A DNA stretch of 64,000 nt, from positions 1-64,000 of the forward strand of contig CAXYCJ010000012.1 of NCBI GenBank assembly GCA_964275585.1. Direction: 5' to 3'. A program made the translations under genes and the position numbers. The notes beneath the pieces are model-generated. The model was not told the DNA's origin and did not search any database. It saw only the letters and a list, made by a program, of their open reading frames with translations. Of the stretch, positions 34,241-43,408 are shown piece by piece; position 1 is the stretch's first letter; each line of letters opens with the position of its first letter. This stretch comes from D2472 sp964275585. GTDB taxonomy: Bacteria; Pseudomonadota; Gammaproteobacteria; Magnimaribacterales; D2472.

Positions 34241-35530
34241 TTAGCTTAGTAGCTGAATCATAACGCCTGCAGCAACTGCCGAACCAATTACACCAGCAAC
34301 ATTAGGGCCCATTGCATGCATGAGCAGAAAATTTTGAGAATCATTTTCAAGGCCAACTTTATTCACTACCCTAGCAGCCATTGGAACTGCAGAAACGCCT
34401 GCAGCACCTATAAGTGGATTAATTTTATTGGTGCTTAGCAGGTTCATTAGTTTTGCCATTAAAACTCCTGAAGCTGTGCCAATAGAAAAAGCAATTATAC
34501 CTAGTGTTAAAATTCCTAAGGTTTCAGGGGTCAGGAACTGTTCAGCTGCTAGTTTTGAACCTACAGCCAATCCTAAAAATATAGTTACAGTGTTAATTAA
34601 TGAATTTTGAACAACTTCACTTAACCGCTCTACTACTAAAGATTCACGCATAAGATTTCCAAAGCAAAACATTCCTATTAAAGGAGCAGCGCTGGGTAAA
34701 AGCATGCCAACTAGTAAAATTAAAATTAAAGGAAAAATAATTTTTTCTGTCTGAGAGACTTCTCTTAGTTGGATCATTCGAATTGTTCTTTCCGATTGTG
34801 TTGTAAGGAGTCGCATAATTGGAGGTTGTATTAACGGGACTAAAGCCATGTAAGAATATGCGGCAACGGCAATTGCTCCTAGAAGCTCTGGCGCTAGAAT
34901 AGAAGATACGTAAATTGCTGTTGGTCCATCTGCGCCCCCGATTATTCCGGTTGCTGCTGCTTGTTTCAGAGTGAAAGATACAAGCCCTAGATGGTTTAGT
35001 AGTAATGCTCCTAATACAGTTGCAAAAATTCCAAACTGAGCAGCTGCTCCCAAAATAAGGGTTTTAGGATTAGCTAGCATGGGGCCAAAGTCTGTCATTG
35101 CTCCAACACCCATAAAGATAATCAATGGAGCAACACCTGAACCTATAGCGACTTCATAAAAAGTATTTAAAATACCTGCCTTGTAGCCTAGCTCTAATGC
35201 ATACTCATTAAGCATCCATAATTGAGAGTGAGATGCCGTCTTAAGAAAATTAGAAATCGTCTCAGATTCATTAATAGAAATTAATGATATTGCACCTGCT
35301 AACTCTCCTGAATTTGCTTCATAAAGTAATTTTTCTATCGGGCTAAGGGCTAAGCCTATTTCAGGGATATTTGTTAAAATTGCTCCAAAACCAATAGGAA
35401 GTAAAAGCAATGGCTCAAATTTTTTGTTAATTGCTAAGAATAAAATAACTATTCCAACTAGCAACATTATTAGCTGCCCGCTAGTGAGACTAAAAATACC
35501 TAGATTAGAAAAAATAGTACTTAAATTCAT
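34241..35530 (-). CDS. oadB: Oxaloacetate decarboxylase (Na+-pumping) beta subunit
   Basis: 429 residues, about nine to eleven spans. Decarboxylates carboxybiotin and exports Na+. Conserved MGVGAMTDFGPMLANP (Asp of the pore), GGADGPTAIYVSS and the C-terminal MHAMGPNVAGVIGSAVAAG are all present. Overlaps oadA by 4 bp. Confidence 0.94.
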   Translation of the reverse strand: MNLSTIFSNLGIFSLTSGQLIMLLVGIVILFLAINKKFEPLLLLPIGFGAILTNIPEIGLALSPIEKLLYEANSGELAGAISLISINESETISNFLKTASHSQLWMLNEYALELGYKAGILNTFYEVAIGSGVAPLIIFMGVGAMTDFGPMLANPKTLILGAAAQFGIFATVLGALLLNHLGLVSFTLKQAAATGIIGGADGPTAIYVSSILAPELLGAIAVAAYSYMALVPLIQPPIMRLLTTQSERTIRMIQLREVSQTEKIIFPLILILLVGMLLPSAAPLIGMFCFGNLMRESLVVERLSEVVQNSLINTVTIFLGLAVGSKLAAEQFLTPETLGILTLGIIAFSIGTASGVLMAKLMNLLSTNKINPLIGAAGVSAVPMAARVVNKVGLENDSQNFLLMHAMGPNVAGVIGSAVAAGVMIQLLS

Positions 35531-37293
35531 AATGGTGACACTTCAAACAAAGGAGCTCCAGGCTTAACTGAGTCTCCGGTTTGAACAAAAATATTAGAAA
35601 TTATTCCTGCTATTGGTGCTTTTATTTCTGTTTCCATTTTCATTGCCTCAAGAATTAAGACTGTTGAATCAACTTTAATAGATGAGCCTTGATCTACAAC
35701 AACTTTAAAAATATTTCCGCCTAAGGGAGCATGAATAATTTCACCAGACCCAGTATTGAGAGATGGTTGAGTGGCTGGGGCTGGTGCTAATGCTTGATTC
35801 GTACCTTTGTTAATATGGACTGAGTTATCAGGCTTTACCATTACCGAATACTCTTTATTATCAACCTTAACTAAATACGATTCATCGGTTAGCTCTTTGA
35901 TATCCAAGGGCTCTGATTCAAAAAAATCAGTGTTATTGATATTCTTTAAAAAAGACAGTCCAATTTCTGGGAACATTGCATAGGTAAGAATGTTCTCATT
36001 GGATATATCAATATCAACCGTTTGTTCTGAAATAATTTTCAAGAAACTATCCTTAATGATTTGAAAATTATCAGTTAGCAAATCTGCAGGTCTGCAAGAA
36101 ATAATAGCGCTATCTCCAATCCCTCTTTGCTGCAAATCTTTGTTTACTGGTGCTGGAGTGGCTCCGTATTCCCCTTTCAGCAAGGATTTAGTTTCATTGG
36201 TGATTGTCGAGTACCTAGAGCCTGAAAGAACATTGATTACCGCTTGTGTTCCAACAATCTGAGAGGTAGGAGTAACCAAGGGGATGTATCCCAAATCCTC
36301 TCTCACTTTAGGTATTTCATTTATAACCTCATCAAATCTATCGATAGAATCTTGGGCTTTAAGCTGATTCTCTAGATTTGTTAGCATTCCACCTGGAACC
36401 TGAGAGGAAAGAATTCTTGCATCGACGCCACGCAACGAACCCTCAAAATTTTTATATTTTTTGCGCACTGCTTGAAAATGCTCCGCAATTGGAATGAGTT
36501 TTTCAAGATTGATGCCTGTCTCTCGATTTGTGCCATCAAGGATGCTAATCATTGTCTCCGTTGGTGAATGGCCATAAGTCATGCTCATTGAAGAGATAGA
36601 AGTATCTATGTTGTCTAATCCAGCTTCGATTGCCTTGATTCCAGTTGCAACTGACATACCGGTTGTGGCATGGCAATGCATATGAATTGGAATTTCTAAA
36701 GCTTCTTTTAACTTAGAGACTAATTCAAAAGCGATGTATGGTTTGAGCAACCCAGCCATATCTTTAATTGCAAGAGAATGAGCGCCCATATCTTGAATCG
36801 ATTTAGCTAAATCAACCCAGGAATCAATTGTATGAACTGGGCTAGTGGTATATGAGATAGTTCCCTGTGCATGACCCTCCACTGCAATAACAGATCGCAT
36901 TGCTTGATGCATATTACGTGGGTCATTAAGCGCATCAAAAATTCTAAAAACATCTACACCATTGATCTTTGAGCACTCTACAAATTTATCTACGACATCA
37001 TCTGAATAATGTTTATAGCCTAATAAATTTTGCCCTCTTAAAAGCATTTGCTGTGGCGTATTGGGCATCATAGATTTAATTTTTCTAATTCTTTCCCAAG
37101 GGTCTTCTCCAAGGTATCTAATACAGGAATCGAATATTGCTCCTCCCCATGATTCAACAGACCAAAACCCAACCTCATCTAGCCCACGAAGTGAAGCCTC
37201 CATGTCTTTATATCTAAATCTTGTAGCAAGCAAGGACTGATGGGCGTCCCTTAACACAACTTCAGTAATTCCAATTTTATTTAATTCCGTCAT
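35527..37293 (-). CDS. oadA: Oxaloacetate decarboxylase alpha subunit (carboxyltransferase + biotin domain)
   Basis: 588 residues. Carboxyltransferase TIM barrel from the N-terminus (EVVLRDAHQSLLATR, metal site HMHCHATTG), the conserved C-terminal carboxylase domain, an Ala/Pro-rich hinge (ALAPAPATQPS) and a biotinyl domain with the target Lys in EAMKMETE near residue 555. Transfers CO2 from oxaloacetate to biotin; the beta subunit then releases it and pumps Na+. Coupled by 4-bp overlaps to oadG and oadB. Confidence 0.95.
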   Translation of the reverse strand: MTELNKIGITEVVLRDAHQSLLATRFRYKDMEASLRGLDEVGFWSVESWGGAIFDSCIRYLGEDPWERIRKIKSMMPNTPQQMLLRGQNLLGYKHYSDDVVDKFVECSKINGVDVFRIFDALNDPRNMHQAMRSVIAVEGHAQGTISYTTSPVHTIDSWVDLAKSIQDMGAHSLAIKDMAGLLKPYIAFELVSKLKEALEIPIHMHCHATTGMSVATGIKAIEAGLDNIDTSISSMSMTYGHSPTETMISILDGTNRETGINLEKLIPIAEHFQAVRKKYKNFEGSLRGVDARILSSQVPGGMLTNLENQLKAQDSIDRFDEVINEIPKVREDLGYIPLVTPTSQIVGTQAVINVLSGSRYSTITNETKSLLKGEYGATPAPVNKDLQQRGIGDSAIISCRPADLLTDNFQIIKDSFLKIISEQTVDIDISNENILTYAMFPEIGLSFLKNINNTDFFESEPLDIKELTDESYLVKVDNKEYSVMVKPDNSVHINKGTNQALAPAPATQPSLNTGSGEIIHAPLGGNIFKVVVDQGSSIKVDSTVLILEAMKMETEIKAPIAGIISNIFVQTGDSVKPGAPLFEVSPL

Positions 37294-37526
37294 GACCTAA
37301 TGTTCTCCAGAACTTCTTTAATAATTTGATGATGCTTATTATCAGAAGGAGATTCTCCTGGTTCATTTACCAAATCAACTTTTGCATGTTGAATTGAAGT
37401 CATAGAAAAGATTGTTCTTAAAGTATAAATAGAAACAATTAATAGCAATAAAAAAATAAAAACGACCGTCATGCCGCTAAAAAGAAGGTTAATCCCTGAT
37501 TGAATTAATGTATCTTGCACTACCAT
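37290..37526 (-). CDS. oadG: Oxaloacetate decarboxylase gamma subunit
   Basis: 78 residues from the chosen start: a short head, one span (LFSGMTVVFIFLLLLIVSIYTL) and a charged tail. The OadG family is about 80-90 residues and holds alpha and beta together. The frame stays open to 37601, but that start would overlap the divergent GDPD gene; AGGAG before 37526 supports the short form, and an ATG at 37550 is the alternative. Order oadG-oadA-oadB is the usual one. Confidence 0.82.
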   Translation of the reverse strand: MVVQDTLIQSGINLLFSGMTVVFIFLLLLIVSIYTLRTIFSMTSIQHAKVDLVNEPGESPSDNKHHQIIKEVLENIRS

Positions 37527-37608
37527 TATAATTAAATCTCCTGGTGTCATTGCCACCCAGAATAAAAGACAAGATATGATTTTACACCAATCTAAGTACA
37601 ATAATGAA

Positions 37609-38349
37609 ATGTCATGCCACCGTTATCTCAGTGTTCCTGGAATAGCAATCTCTGCTCACAGAGGTGGGAGCCTTGAAGCTCCAGAAAACACAATTGAAGC
37701 ATTTCAATATGCTTTGGATCTAGGGTGTGAATACATTGAAACTGACGTTCAACTTTCATTAGATGGAATTCCCTATATATTTCATGATGATGATTTAAAG
37801 AGAATGCTAAAAAAAGAAATTCTATTTCATTCTTTGCAAAGTTCTGAAATAGATAAATTAATGTTATTTCAAAAATACAATATTCCAACGCTAGAGGCTG
37901 CTCTTCTTAAATTTCCAGAAGCTTTATTTCAAATTGATATAAAAACTGATGATGTTGCTAAACCGGCGTTAGAGATTATTAAAAAATGCAATGCAATGGA
38001 TAGGGTTTGTATAGCAAGCTTTAATAGCGGCAGATTAAAAATGGTAAGCGATTTATATCCCGAGGTGTGCCTTTCCATGGGCCCGAAAGAAGTCTTAAAA
38101 TTACTTTTATCAAGTTTTAAACTTTATAACAAAGAAATTCCTGGAAACTGTTTGCAAATTCCTATCTATCAATATGGATTGAAATTAGTAACTCAAAAAT
38201 TTGTTAATCATGCCCACAATAAAGGTCTAAAAATAATGGTTTGGACCATTAATGATGAAGTAACAATGAAGGAACTTATCAAACTAGGTGTTGATGGAAT
38301 TATTACAGATACACCAAGCGTGCTAAAAGGTTTGCTTGTTAAAACTTAA
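37609..38349 (+). CDS. Glycerophosphodiester phosphodiesterase (GDPD family)
   Basis: 246 residues from the chosen ATG (an in-frame ATG at 37576 is the alternative). GDPD markers: SAHRGGSLEAPENT, YIETDVQLSLDG with FHDDDL (metal Glu, Asp and catalytic His) and KIMVWTIND near the end. Hydrolyses glycerophosphodiesters to glycerol-3-phosphate and an alcohol. No signal peptide, so cytoplasmic, like UgpQ. May recycle phospholipid head groups; the phosphorus genes lie elsewhere in the window. Confidence 0.85.
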   Translation: MSCHRYLSVPGIAISAHRGGSLEAPENTIEAFQYALDLGCEYIETDVQLSLDGIPYIFHDDDLKRMLKKEILFHSLQSSEIDKLMLFQKYNIPTLEAALLKFPEALFQIDIKTDDVAKPALEIIKKCNAMDRVCIASFNSGRLKMVSDLYPEVCLSMGPKEVLKLLLSSFKLYNKEIPGNCLQIPIYQYGLKLVTQKFVNHAHNKGLKIMVWTINDEVTMKELIKLGVDGIITDTPSVLKGLLVKT

Positions 38350-39359
38350 GATGAAGGCTTTTCAGCGACAATATTCCAATTTAAATCTGCAATTTTAGCT
38401 TTCTCAGCATCCGTCCAGGCCTGACCGCCTGTTTGAAGTAATTCAAGCGATTCCTCCACCCATGGTGGAAGAATTCTAATTTTCTCAAGGATTCTGATCA
38501 CTTTTCTTATACCAAAAATTAGATTACGTTTTTGTTCACATATGGGCCAAGCTGGGCATTTGGAAGGAGAGGATATAAGAATTTTAAATCCTGCTCTTTC
38601 TAGTGCAGCACAAACATCTGCGGGATACATTGATTGTGTAGCAGCTAAAGTTGGTAGATAGGTGCGATGAAGTGAAGCATGGTCTTGATTATCCCAATCA
38701 AAATAAGGAGAGAGCAAGTACTCTGAGCAAGCATACCGAGCACCAGGCTTCATAACTCGGAACATTTCCTTGGCACAATCATCTAGCTCTTCTTTCTTAA
38801 AAAATGGCCAAACTGCTTGAATGGAAAAACATCCATCGAAAGAGTTAGATTCATAATCCAAAGGGTCATGGTGATTACCCACCTTAAAATGAAGTTTATC
38901 ACTCATCTTGGTTTCTTCAGCCCAATCAATGGCATTTTCAATCTGATTCGGGTCAATGTTATAACCAGAAACTTCGCCACCTGTCATTGTGGCTAAATAA
39001 TGAGCAATTCTTCCTCTGCCACATCCCATATCTAAAAGATGTGATGCATCTGGACTCTTTAGATTTAAATTTTGTAACAGGGCTTGTTCGCAAAGCAATT
39101 GATTGTCATACAAACCCTTTGAAGCATCAAACTGCGGGGGAATATAAAGCTTTTCTAGATCGAAAACTGACAGCATGTTATTTAAAACCTTGTAATATGC
39201 TGCGACTGCCTTAGTCTCATCTGCTGTTTCAGTTTTCTCCCCATCCTGCATGCGTTGAAAGAATTTATAAGCATCAATACATGCTTGCTTATCCTCTGCT
39301 GAAAGTGTTGCTAGTCTCTTTAGACCAGTAAATGATGTCTTAATTCTGTACCAATTCAT
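38346..39359 (-). CDS. Class I SAM-dependent methyltransferase, sterol C24-methyltransferase-like
   Basis: 337 residues. SAM site LLDMGCGRGRIAHYLA, post-I Asp in YNIDPNQIE, and motif II/III DGCFSIQAVWPF and MKPGARYACSEY. The layout (about 70-residue helical N-terminus, GYNIDPNQI after motif I, long C-terminal part) is most like the Erg6/SMT branch that methylates lipid substrates, but small-molecule methyltransferases share it. Substrate is not determinable. Its stop overlaps the convergent GDPD gene by 4 bp. Confidence 0.75.
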   Translation of the reverse strand: MNWYRIKTSFTGLKRLATLSAEDKQACIDAYKFFQRMQDGEKTETADETKAVAAYYKVLNNMLSVFDLEKLYIPPQFDASKGLYDNQLLCEQALLQNLNLKSPDASHLLDMGCGRGRIAHYLATMTGGEVSGYNIDPNQIENAIDWAEETKMSDKLHFKVGNHHDPLDYESNSFDGCFSIQAVWPFFKKEELDDCAKEMFRVMKPGARYACSEYLLSPYFDWDNQDHASLHRTYLPTLAATQSMYPADVCAALERAGFKILISSPSKCPAWPICEQKRNLIFGIRKVIRILEKIRILPPWVEESLELLQTGGQAWTDAEKAKIADLNWNIVAEKPSS

Positions 39360-39448
39360 CTTATGTATTCCCTAGTCTTCAAATTAATAATGAATTAGTT
39401 TCGCACAGTCCAAGAATTAGAACAATTAGTCGTATAGGTCAGTATCTG

Positions 39449-39688
39449 TTATGTGATGCTAAGCCTTTTAACTTCTTTGTGAATGGTATTAATATCATCC
39501 AACCCGAGAGGTTTTTTATTTTCAAAGATTGAAAGAATTTTGCTATATGGGCTGAACTGCAGAATATCTCTGTGAGCTTGATCAATAGCATCACTGATAT
39601 AATTTAAGTAGTCAGGAGTTGTTTCGTCATCTCTTTTTATCCTTAGAGGTGCGCAGTAATCTCTCAATTCTTTAATAGACTTATCCAT
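39449..39688 (-). CDS. 79-residue soluble protein, hypothetical
   Basis: Helical, charged, no Cys and no signal peptide; contains TPDYLNYISDAIDQAHRDIL and a Lys-rich end. No family recognised. Its ATG overlaps the stop of the 62-residue membrane protein by one base, so it belongs to the same transcript as the UMF1 transporter and MBL hydrolase. Confidence 0.6.
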   Translation of the reverse strand: MDKSIKELRDYCAPLRIKRDDETTPDYLNYISDAIDQAHRDILQFSPYSKILSIFENKKPLGLDDINTIHKEVKRLSIT

Positions 39689-39876
39689 TAATTTTGAAGG
39701 AACCTTCTAAAGATTTTTCTTGCAAACATATACATTGGGATAATAATACAAGAGGTAATAATAAGCTCAGCCCAAGTATCCAACTCAAGGAAATCTCTAA
39801 TAAAGCCTGCAAGAAATAGGCTAACCAAGCCTAATAAACTATAGAGAAAAATGGAGTTACGGCTAAACAGATTCAT
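39688..39876 (-). CDS. 62-residue two-pass membrane protein, hypothetical
   Basis: Two hydrophobic segments (about 10-30 and 38-54) separated by RDFLELDTW, with a basic C-terminus (ARKIFRRFLQN) that should stay in the cytoplasm. Overlaps the UMF1 transporter end by 14 bp and the next small gene by 1 bp. No family recognised. Confidence 0.6.
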   Translation of the reverse strand: MNLFSRNSIFLYSLLGLVSLFLAGFIRDFLELDTWAELIITSCIIIPMYMFARKIFRRFLQN

Positions 39877-41113
39877 TGTAATTTCTTACATTTAACAAGA
39901 TAATGCCGCCCATGATAAAGAGAGCTGCAATGGGGATCAAGCCATATGTAGGATCTTTAAATATGGTCACAAATATGGCAACAAGGGCTGGTCCTAAAAA
40001 AGCTCCTGCACGACCAAACATATTGTAAAAGCCAAAGTATTCACCTGCATCACCTGCAGGAATGAGAGTCGCATAGTAGCTTCTAGAGATCGATTGAATG
40101 CCGCCTTGAACAGCACCAACCATTGATGCTAGAACGTAAAATTCGATAGCATTTGAGAGGAAGGCTGTATAAGCAAGAATAATCAAGTATAAGGCAATAG
40201 TAAATAATAAAATATTCTTATCTCCGAACTTATAAGCTAGTTTTGACCACATCAGTGTAGTTGGAAAAGCAACAAACTGAACCAAAACAAGCGCAGTAAT
40301 AATGTCCGGAGTCTCCAATCCAATATTTAATGCAAAATCAGTTGCCATAGCCATGATGGTATGAACGCCATCAATGTAAAGAAAGAAAGCAATTAAAAAA
40401 ATAAAAATATTTTTTTGGGAAGAGACGGTTTTGATGGTCTTGATAACTTTTTGAAAAGCCATAAGAAAATGATTTCCAGGAAGGTGAGTACCTTCATCTT
40501 TAATCTTTAGCATGATTGGGATTAAGAACAAGGTCCACCAAACTGAAACAGATAAAAACGACCATTTCACAGCCTCTTCACTACCACTCAGACCAAAAAA
40601 CTCAGGCTTCAAAGTCATGAGGGCATTAACAACAAAGAGCAAGCCTCCTCCAAAATAACCAAATGCAAAGCCGTAACTCGAGATTTTTGCAATATTGGAT
40701 TGATCAGATACTTGTAATAACATTTTGTCATACAGGGTATTCCCAGCTGCAAAACAATAGTTTGCGATTCCAAAAAATATTAATGCAGAAAGCCACGAAC
40801 CTTTTGGAATTACATAAAGGGCAGCCACACAAATAATCGATACAAAGGCAAACCCACTAAATAAAAGTTTAGTGGATCTAGAAATATCTGTTACCGCTCC
40901 AATAAAGGGAGCTGTAAAGAGAAGAACTAAATTTGAAATGGTGAGGCCCCAACCCAAATAAGATGTTGACACCACATTAGAGAGGTCGGAAGCCCAGTAT
41001 TCTTTAAAAAAAATAGGGAAAAAGGCAGCTATAACAGTTGTTGCAAATGCTGAGTTACCTCCATCATAAAGAATCCAAGCCTTAGCCTCAGAAGATAATC
41101 TATTTTTGCTCAT
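39863..41113 (-). CDS. MFS transporter, UMF1/Atg22-like family
   Basis: 416 residues, about 12 spans. The N-terminus SSEAKAWILYDGGNSAFATTV is the UMF1 signature (W-x-x-YD-x-AN-S-A-F). Related to vacuolar amino acid effluxers in yeast; bacterial substrates are unknown. Start at 41113 is preferred over 41134 because it shortens the overlap with the upstream MBL gene to 14 bp. Followed by two small genes in the same transcript. Confidence 0.82.
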   Translation of the reverse strand: MSKNRLSSEAKAWILYDGGNSAFATTVIAAFFPIFFKEYWASDLSNVVSTSYLGWGLTISNLVLLFTAPFIGAVTDISRSTKLLFSGFAFVSIICVAALYVIPKGSWLSALIFFGIANYCFAAGNTLYDKMLLQVSDQSNIAKISSYGFAFGYFGGGLLFVVNALMTLKPEFFGLSGSEEAVKWSFLSVSVWWTLFLIPIMLKIKDEGTHLPGNHFLMAFQKVIKTIKTVSSQKNIFIFLIAFFLYIDGVHTIMAMATDFALNIGLETPDIITALVLVQFVAFPTTLMWSKLAYKFGDKNILLFTIALYLIILAYTAFLSNAIEFYVLASMVGAVQGGIQSISRSYYATLIPAGDAGEYFGFYNMFGRAGAFLGPALVAIFVTIFKDPTYGLIPIAALFIMGGIILLNVRNYNESV

Positions 41114-42125
41114 ACCAGCACTGATTATTTTCAACGTATTTAACAGCTTGGTTTCGATGAATTAAACAATTTAAGTGTCCAAGAGATTCTCCGGTAGCCA
41201 TAATTAAATTTCCGTCGTCTATCTCTCTTTTAAATAAAATATCAAATACATCAATTGCTCTTTTGGGTTCTTTCAAAGCATCAAAAAGTTTTGATAACGA
41301 GGTTTCATGATGATTAATCAAGGCTGTAAGTCGCTTATGGGCACCTAGAAATGGTCGACCGTGTGCAGGTAATACCAGCACATCTTCAGGTAAAACATTA
41401 ATCAATTTATGGCAGCTGTTAATCCAGTCTTCTACAGGATTTGCCTCTGGTTCGGTGGGAAAAATTCCAACATGCGAGCTAATGGTTGGTAAAAGCTGGT
41501 CTCCACTAATAAACATATTTAACTCTTCTGAAAAAAAGCACAGGTGCTCTAAAGTATGTCCCTGTCCCTCAATTGCAACCCATTTAATCCCATTAATATC
41601 GAGGTGATCATGTTCTTTTAGTCGGGTGTATGAATGTGGCAATGGATGAATAATTGATCCAAAAAAACCAAATTTTTTTATAAATGAGGTTATTTGGCCT
41701 TCTGTCATTCCAGCTTTAGTATAAAAATCAATTGCGTCATGCGGGACATTATCACCCGTATCAGCAGATAGCATTCGACACTGCAAATAGTCAGTTCTGC
41801 TCATACTAAAAGAAGTTTTATATTTTTCAACAAACCATCCAGCCATGCCAATATGATCTGGATGCATGTGAGTTACTACAACATCATTAATGATAAGATT
41901 TTCTGATTGAATTAAATTCTTCCAAGCATTTTTTGTATCATCTAAGTGCATGCCTGTATCAACTAAGGTTAAGTTATCTTGCAAGCCCAATGCCCATAAA
42001 TTTATATGGTTTAGCGACATAGGTAAAGGCATTCTGATCCAACGCACATGCTCATTAAGCACTTCCAAACTACCTGGCTTGGGTGCCACATCAATTGGAA
42101 ATATTAGCTTTGTTTCAGAATTCAT
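41100..42125 (-). CDS. Metallo-beta-lactamase-fold hydrolase
   Basis: 341 residues. Zinc motif THMHPDH (H86, H88, D90, H91), preceded by LVDTGMH; later GQGHTLEHLCF and SGDQLLP give the remaining ligands, and LPAHGRP the final His. It looks like the MBL branch with a C-terminal winged-helix-like extension (the lactamase/LACTB2-like group). LACTB2-type relatives act on RNA or thioesters. Substrate unknown. First gene of the run with the UMF1 transporter. Confidence 0.8.
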   Translation of the reverse strand: MNSETKLIFPIDVAPKPGSLEVLNEHVRWIRMPLPMSLNHINLWALGLQDNLTLVDTGMHLDDTKNAWKNLIQSENLIINDVVVTHMHPDHIGMAGWFVEKYKTSFSMSRTDYLQCRMLSADTGDNVPHDAIDFYTKAGMTEGQITSFIKKFGFFGSIIHPLPHSYTRLKEHDHLDINGIKWVAIEGQGHTLEHLCFFSEELNMFISGDQLLPTISSHVGIFPTEPEANPVEDWINSCHKLINVLPEDVLVLPAHGRPFLGAHKRLTALINHHETSLSKLFDALKEPKRAIDVFDILFKREIDDGNLIMATGESLGHLNCLIHRNQAVKYVENNQCWYEQK

Positions 42126-42163
42126 GATTGCTTGATGAAATAATTGATGTTTATACTTATCTT

Positions 42164-42271
42164 ATGAATGAAGATACAAGAACTATTATAAACTTAGGGT
42201 TATTTATTTTGGGCATAGGTGGATTGATTTTTATAATAGGCATTGTAGCCTATTTGTTTACTTCACTTTAA
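42164..42271 (+). CDS. 35-residue membrane peptide, hypothetical
   Basis: Starts MNEDTRTIINLGLFILGIGG and ends VAYLFTSL: a short polar head and one long hydrophobic span with GxxxG-like spacing. It fills the gap between two divergent/convergent genes and overlaps the SnoaL-like gene end by 14 bp. No ribosome site is visible, which lowers confidence. Confidence 0.4.
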   Translation: MNEDTRTIINLGLFILGIGGLIFIIGIVAYLFTSL

Positions 42272-42872
42272 TCTTTCCAGGTTCAGTGCCCCGCCGAAGA
42301 GCCTTGAGAAAAGCATTGACTTCGACCGGCTCAGAGACATCATTATCTCGGACATACTCACTATCCCAAAACTCTTTCCAGGATGGAAAAAGATCATGAA
42401 AAAAACCATCATATGGTTGCTGATTAGGCCAGCGCATTTTCTGATCGCCCAAAGGTGGGTTATTGATATCAGAAGCATACCAATACATGGGTAATCTTTT
42501 TTTAAATAGCCATCTACCATTCACTCTGATGTATGTATCCCAATACAGCATCTGCATAATTATCCATTCTGAATCAGTTTCATGCTCATTTTTAGAGTAG
42601 ACAAGTCCAATCGCAGAATCGGGAGAATTAAAATCAATAATATGATTTCCGATGTGATGTGATGTTCCCTTGAATTGATCTCTAAACGTTGCATCAGCCC
42701 ACTCCTTAAGAGCCTGTCTGCCCATTTTATCTTTGCTAACCCGAACATCTGGAACAAACAGATTCACATGCATGTCCATATCACGCATATCAAGAGTGAC
42801 TGAGTACTTTGCAGCAAGCTGTCGAATTTCATCAAGTGATTCTAAGCGATCAAGCCTTTCTTCAATCTTCAT
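42258..42872 (-). CDS. SnoaL/NTF2-like domain protein
   Basis: 204 residues. The N-terminal helix (EERLDRLESLDEIRQLAAKY) and the following sheet (FVPDVRVS, HHIGNHIIDF, WDTYIRVNGRWLFKKR) fit the SnoaL_4 cone fold, which covers small isomerases, dehydratases and hydroxylase beta subunits. The start at 42872 has AGGG before it and lies 2 bp beyond the HIT stop; a longer frame to 42890 is less likely. Last gene of the long CoA operon; may act on the same lipid-like substrate. Confidence 0.7.
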   Translation of the reverse strand: MKIEERLDRLESLDEIRQLAAKYSVTLDMRDMDMHVNLFVPDVRVSKDKMGRQALKEWADATFRDQFKGTSHHIGNHIIDFNSPDSAIGLVYSKNEHETDSEWIIMQMLYWDTYIRVNGRWLFKKRLPMYWYASDINNPPLGDQKMRWPNQQPYDGFFHDLFPSWKEFWDSEYVRDNDVSEPVEVNAFLKALRRGTEPGKIKVK

Positions 42873-42874
42873 GC

Positions 42875-43213
42875 TTACCCTGGTGGCCATTGAAGTGGTC
42901 GACCACTTAATAAATGCAAGTGAAGATGGAAAACACTTTGGCCCGCTTTGGCGCCATTATTTGTAACCAGCCTAAAGGTTTCATCAAGATCTAGCTGTCT
43001 TGCAACTTCTCCTGCAACCCACATTAAATGACCGAGCAGCTCTTTGTCTGATTCGGTGGCATCCGATAGCTTGGGAATTGGTTTTTTAGGGATAATAAGT
43101 AAATGAGTTGGAGCTTGAGGTTGGATATCTTTGAAGACCAAAGAAAGATCATCTTCGTAAAGAATATCAGCAGGAATCTCTTTATTGATTATTTTAGTAA
43201 ATAGCGTATCCAT
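42875..43213 (-). CDS. hinT: HIT-family nucleotide-binding hydrolase (HinT-like)
   Basis: 112 residues. Histidine triad H96-x-H98-x-H100 in SVFHLHLHLLSGR and the N-terminal FTKIINKEIPADILYEDD signature of HinT. Hydrolyses nucleoside phosphoramidates and acyl-AMP intermediates. Its position downstream of an AMP-forming CoA ligase is suggestive, since HinT removes leaked acyl-adenylates. Confidence 0.92.
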   Translation of the reverse strand: MDTLFTKIINKEIPADILYEDDLSLVFKDIQPQAPTHLLIIPKKPIPKLSDATESDKELLGHLMWVAGEVARQLDLDETFRLVTNNGAKAGQSVFHLHLHLLSGRPLQWPPG

Positions 43214-43217
43214 GGAA

Positions 43218-43406
43218 TTAAAGTAAAAATCTAATCATCCTAAATCCAATATAAAAAACACCTATGGATATACCTAAAGCCAAAATAATTGCTAATAAAT
43301 CTCTTAATGATTTTAAAAATAGCCCTTCCGGTGAATTATTGAGCAGTTGCTGAACCAAGAAGAGCAAAGCAACGATGGAGAGAAATAAAATTATTAAGGT
43401 AATCAT
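43218..43406 (-). CDS. 62-residue two-pass membrane protein, hypothetical
   Basis: Two spans (1-20 and 38-58) with a polar LNNSPEGLFLKSLRD loop. Sits 2 bp after the DedA gene and 4 bp before the HIT gene, so in the operon. No family recognised. Confidence 0.6.
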   Translation of the reverse strand: MITLIILFLSIVALLFLVQQLLNNSPEGLFLKSLRDLLAIILALGISIGVFYIGFRMIRFLL

Positions 43407-43408
43407 AA

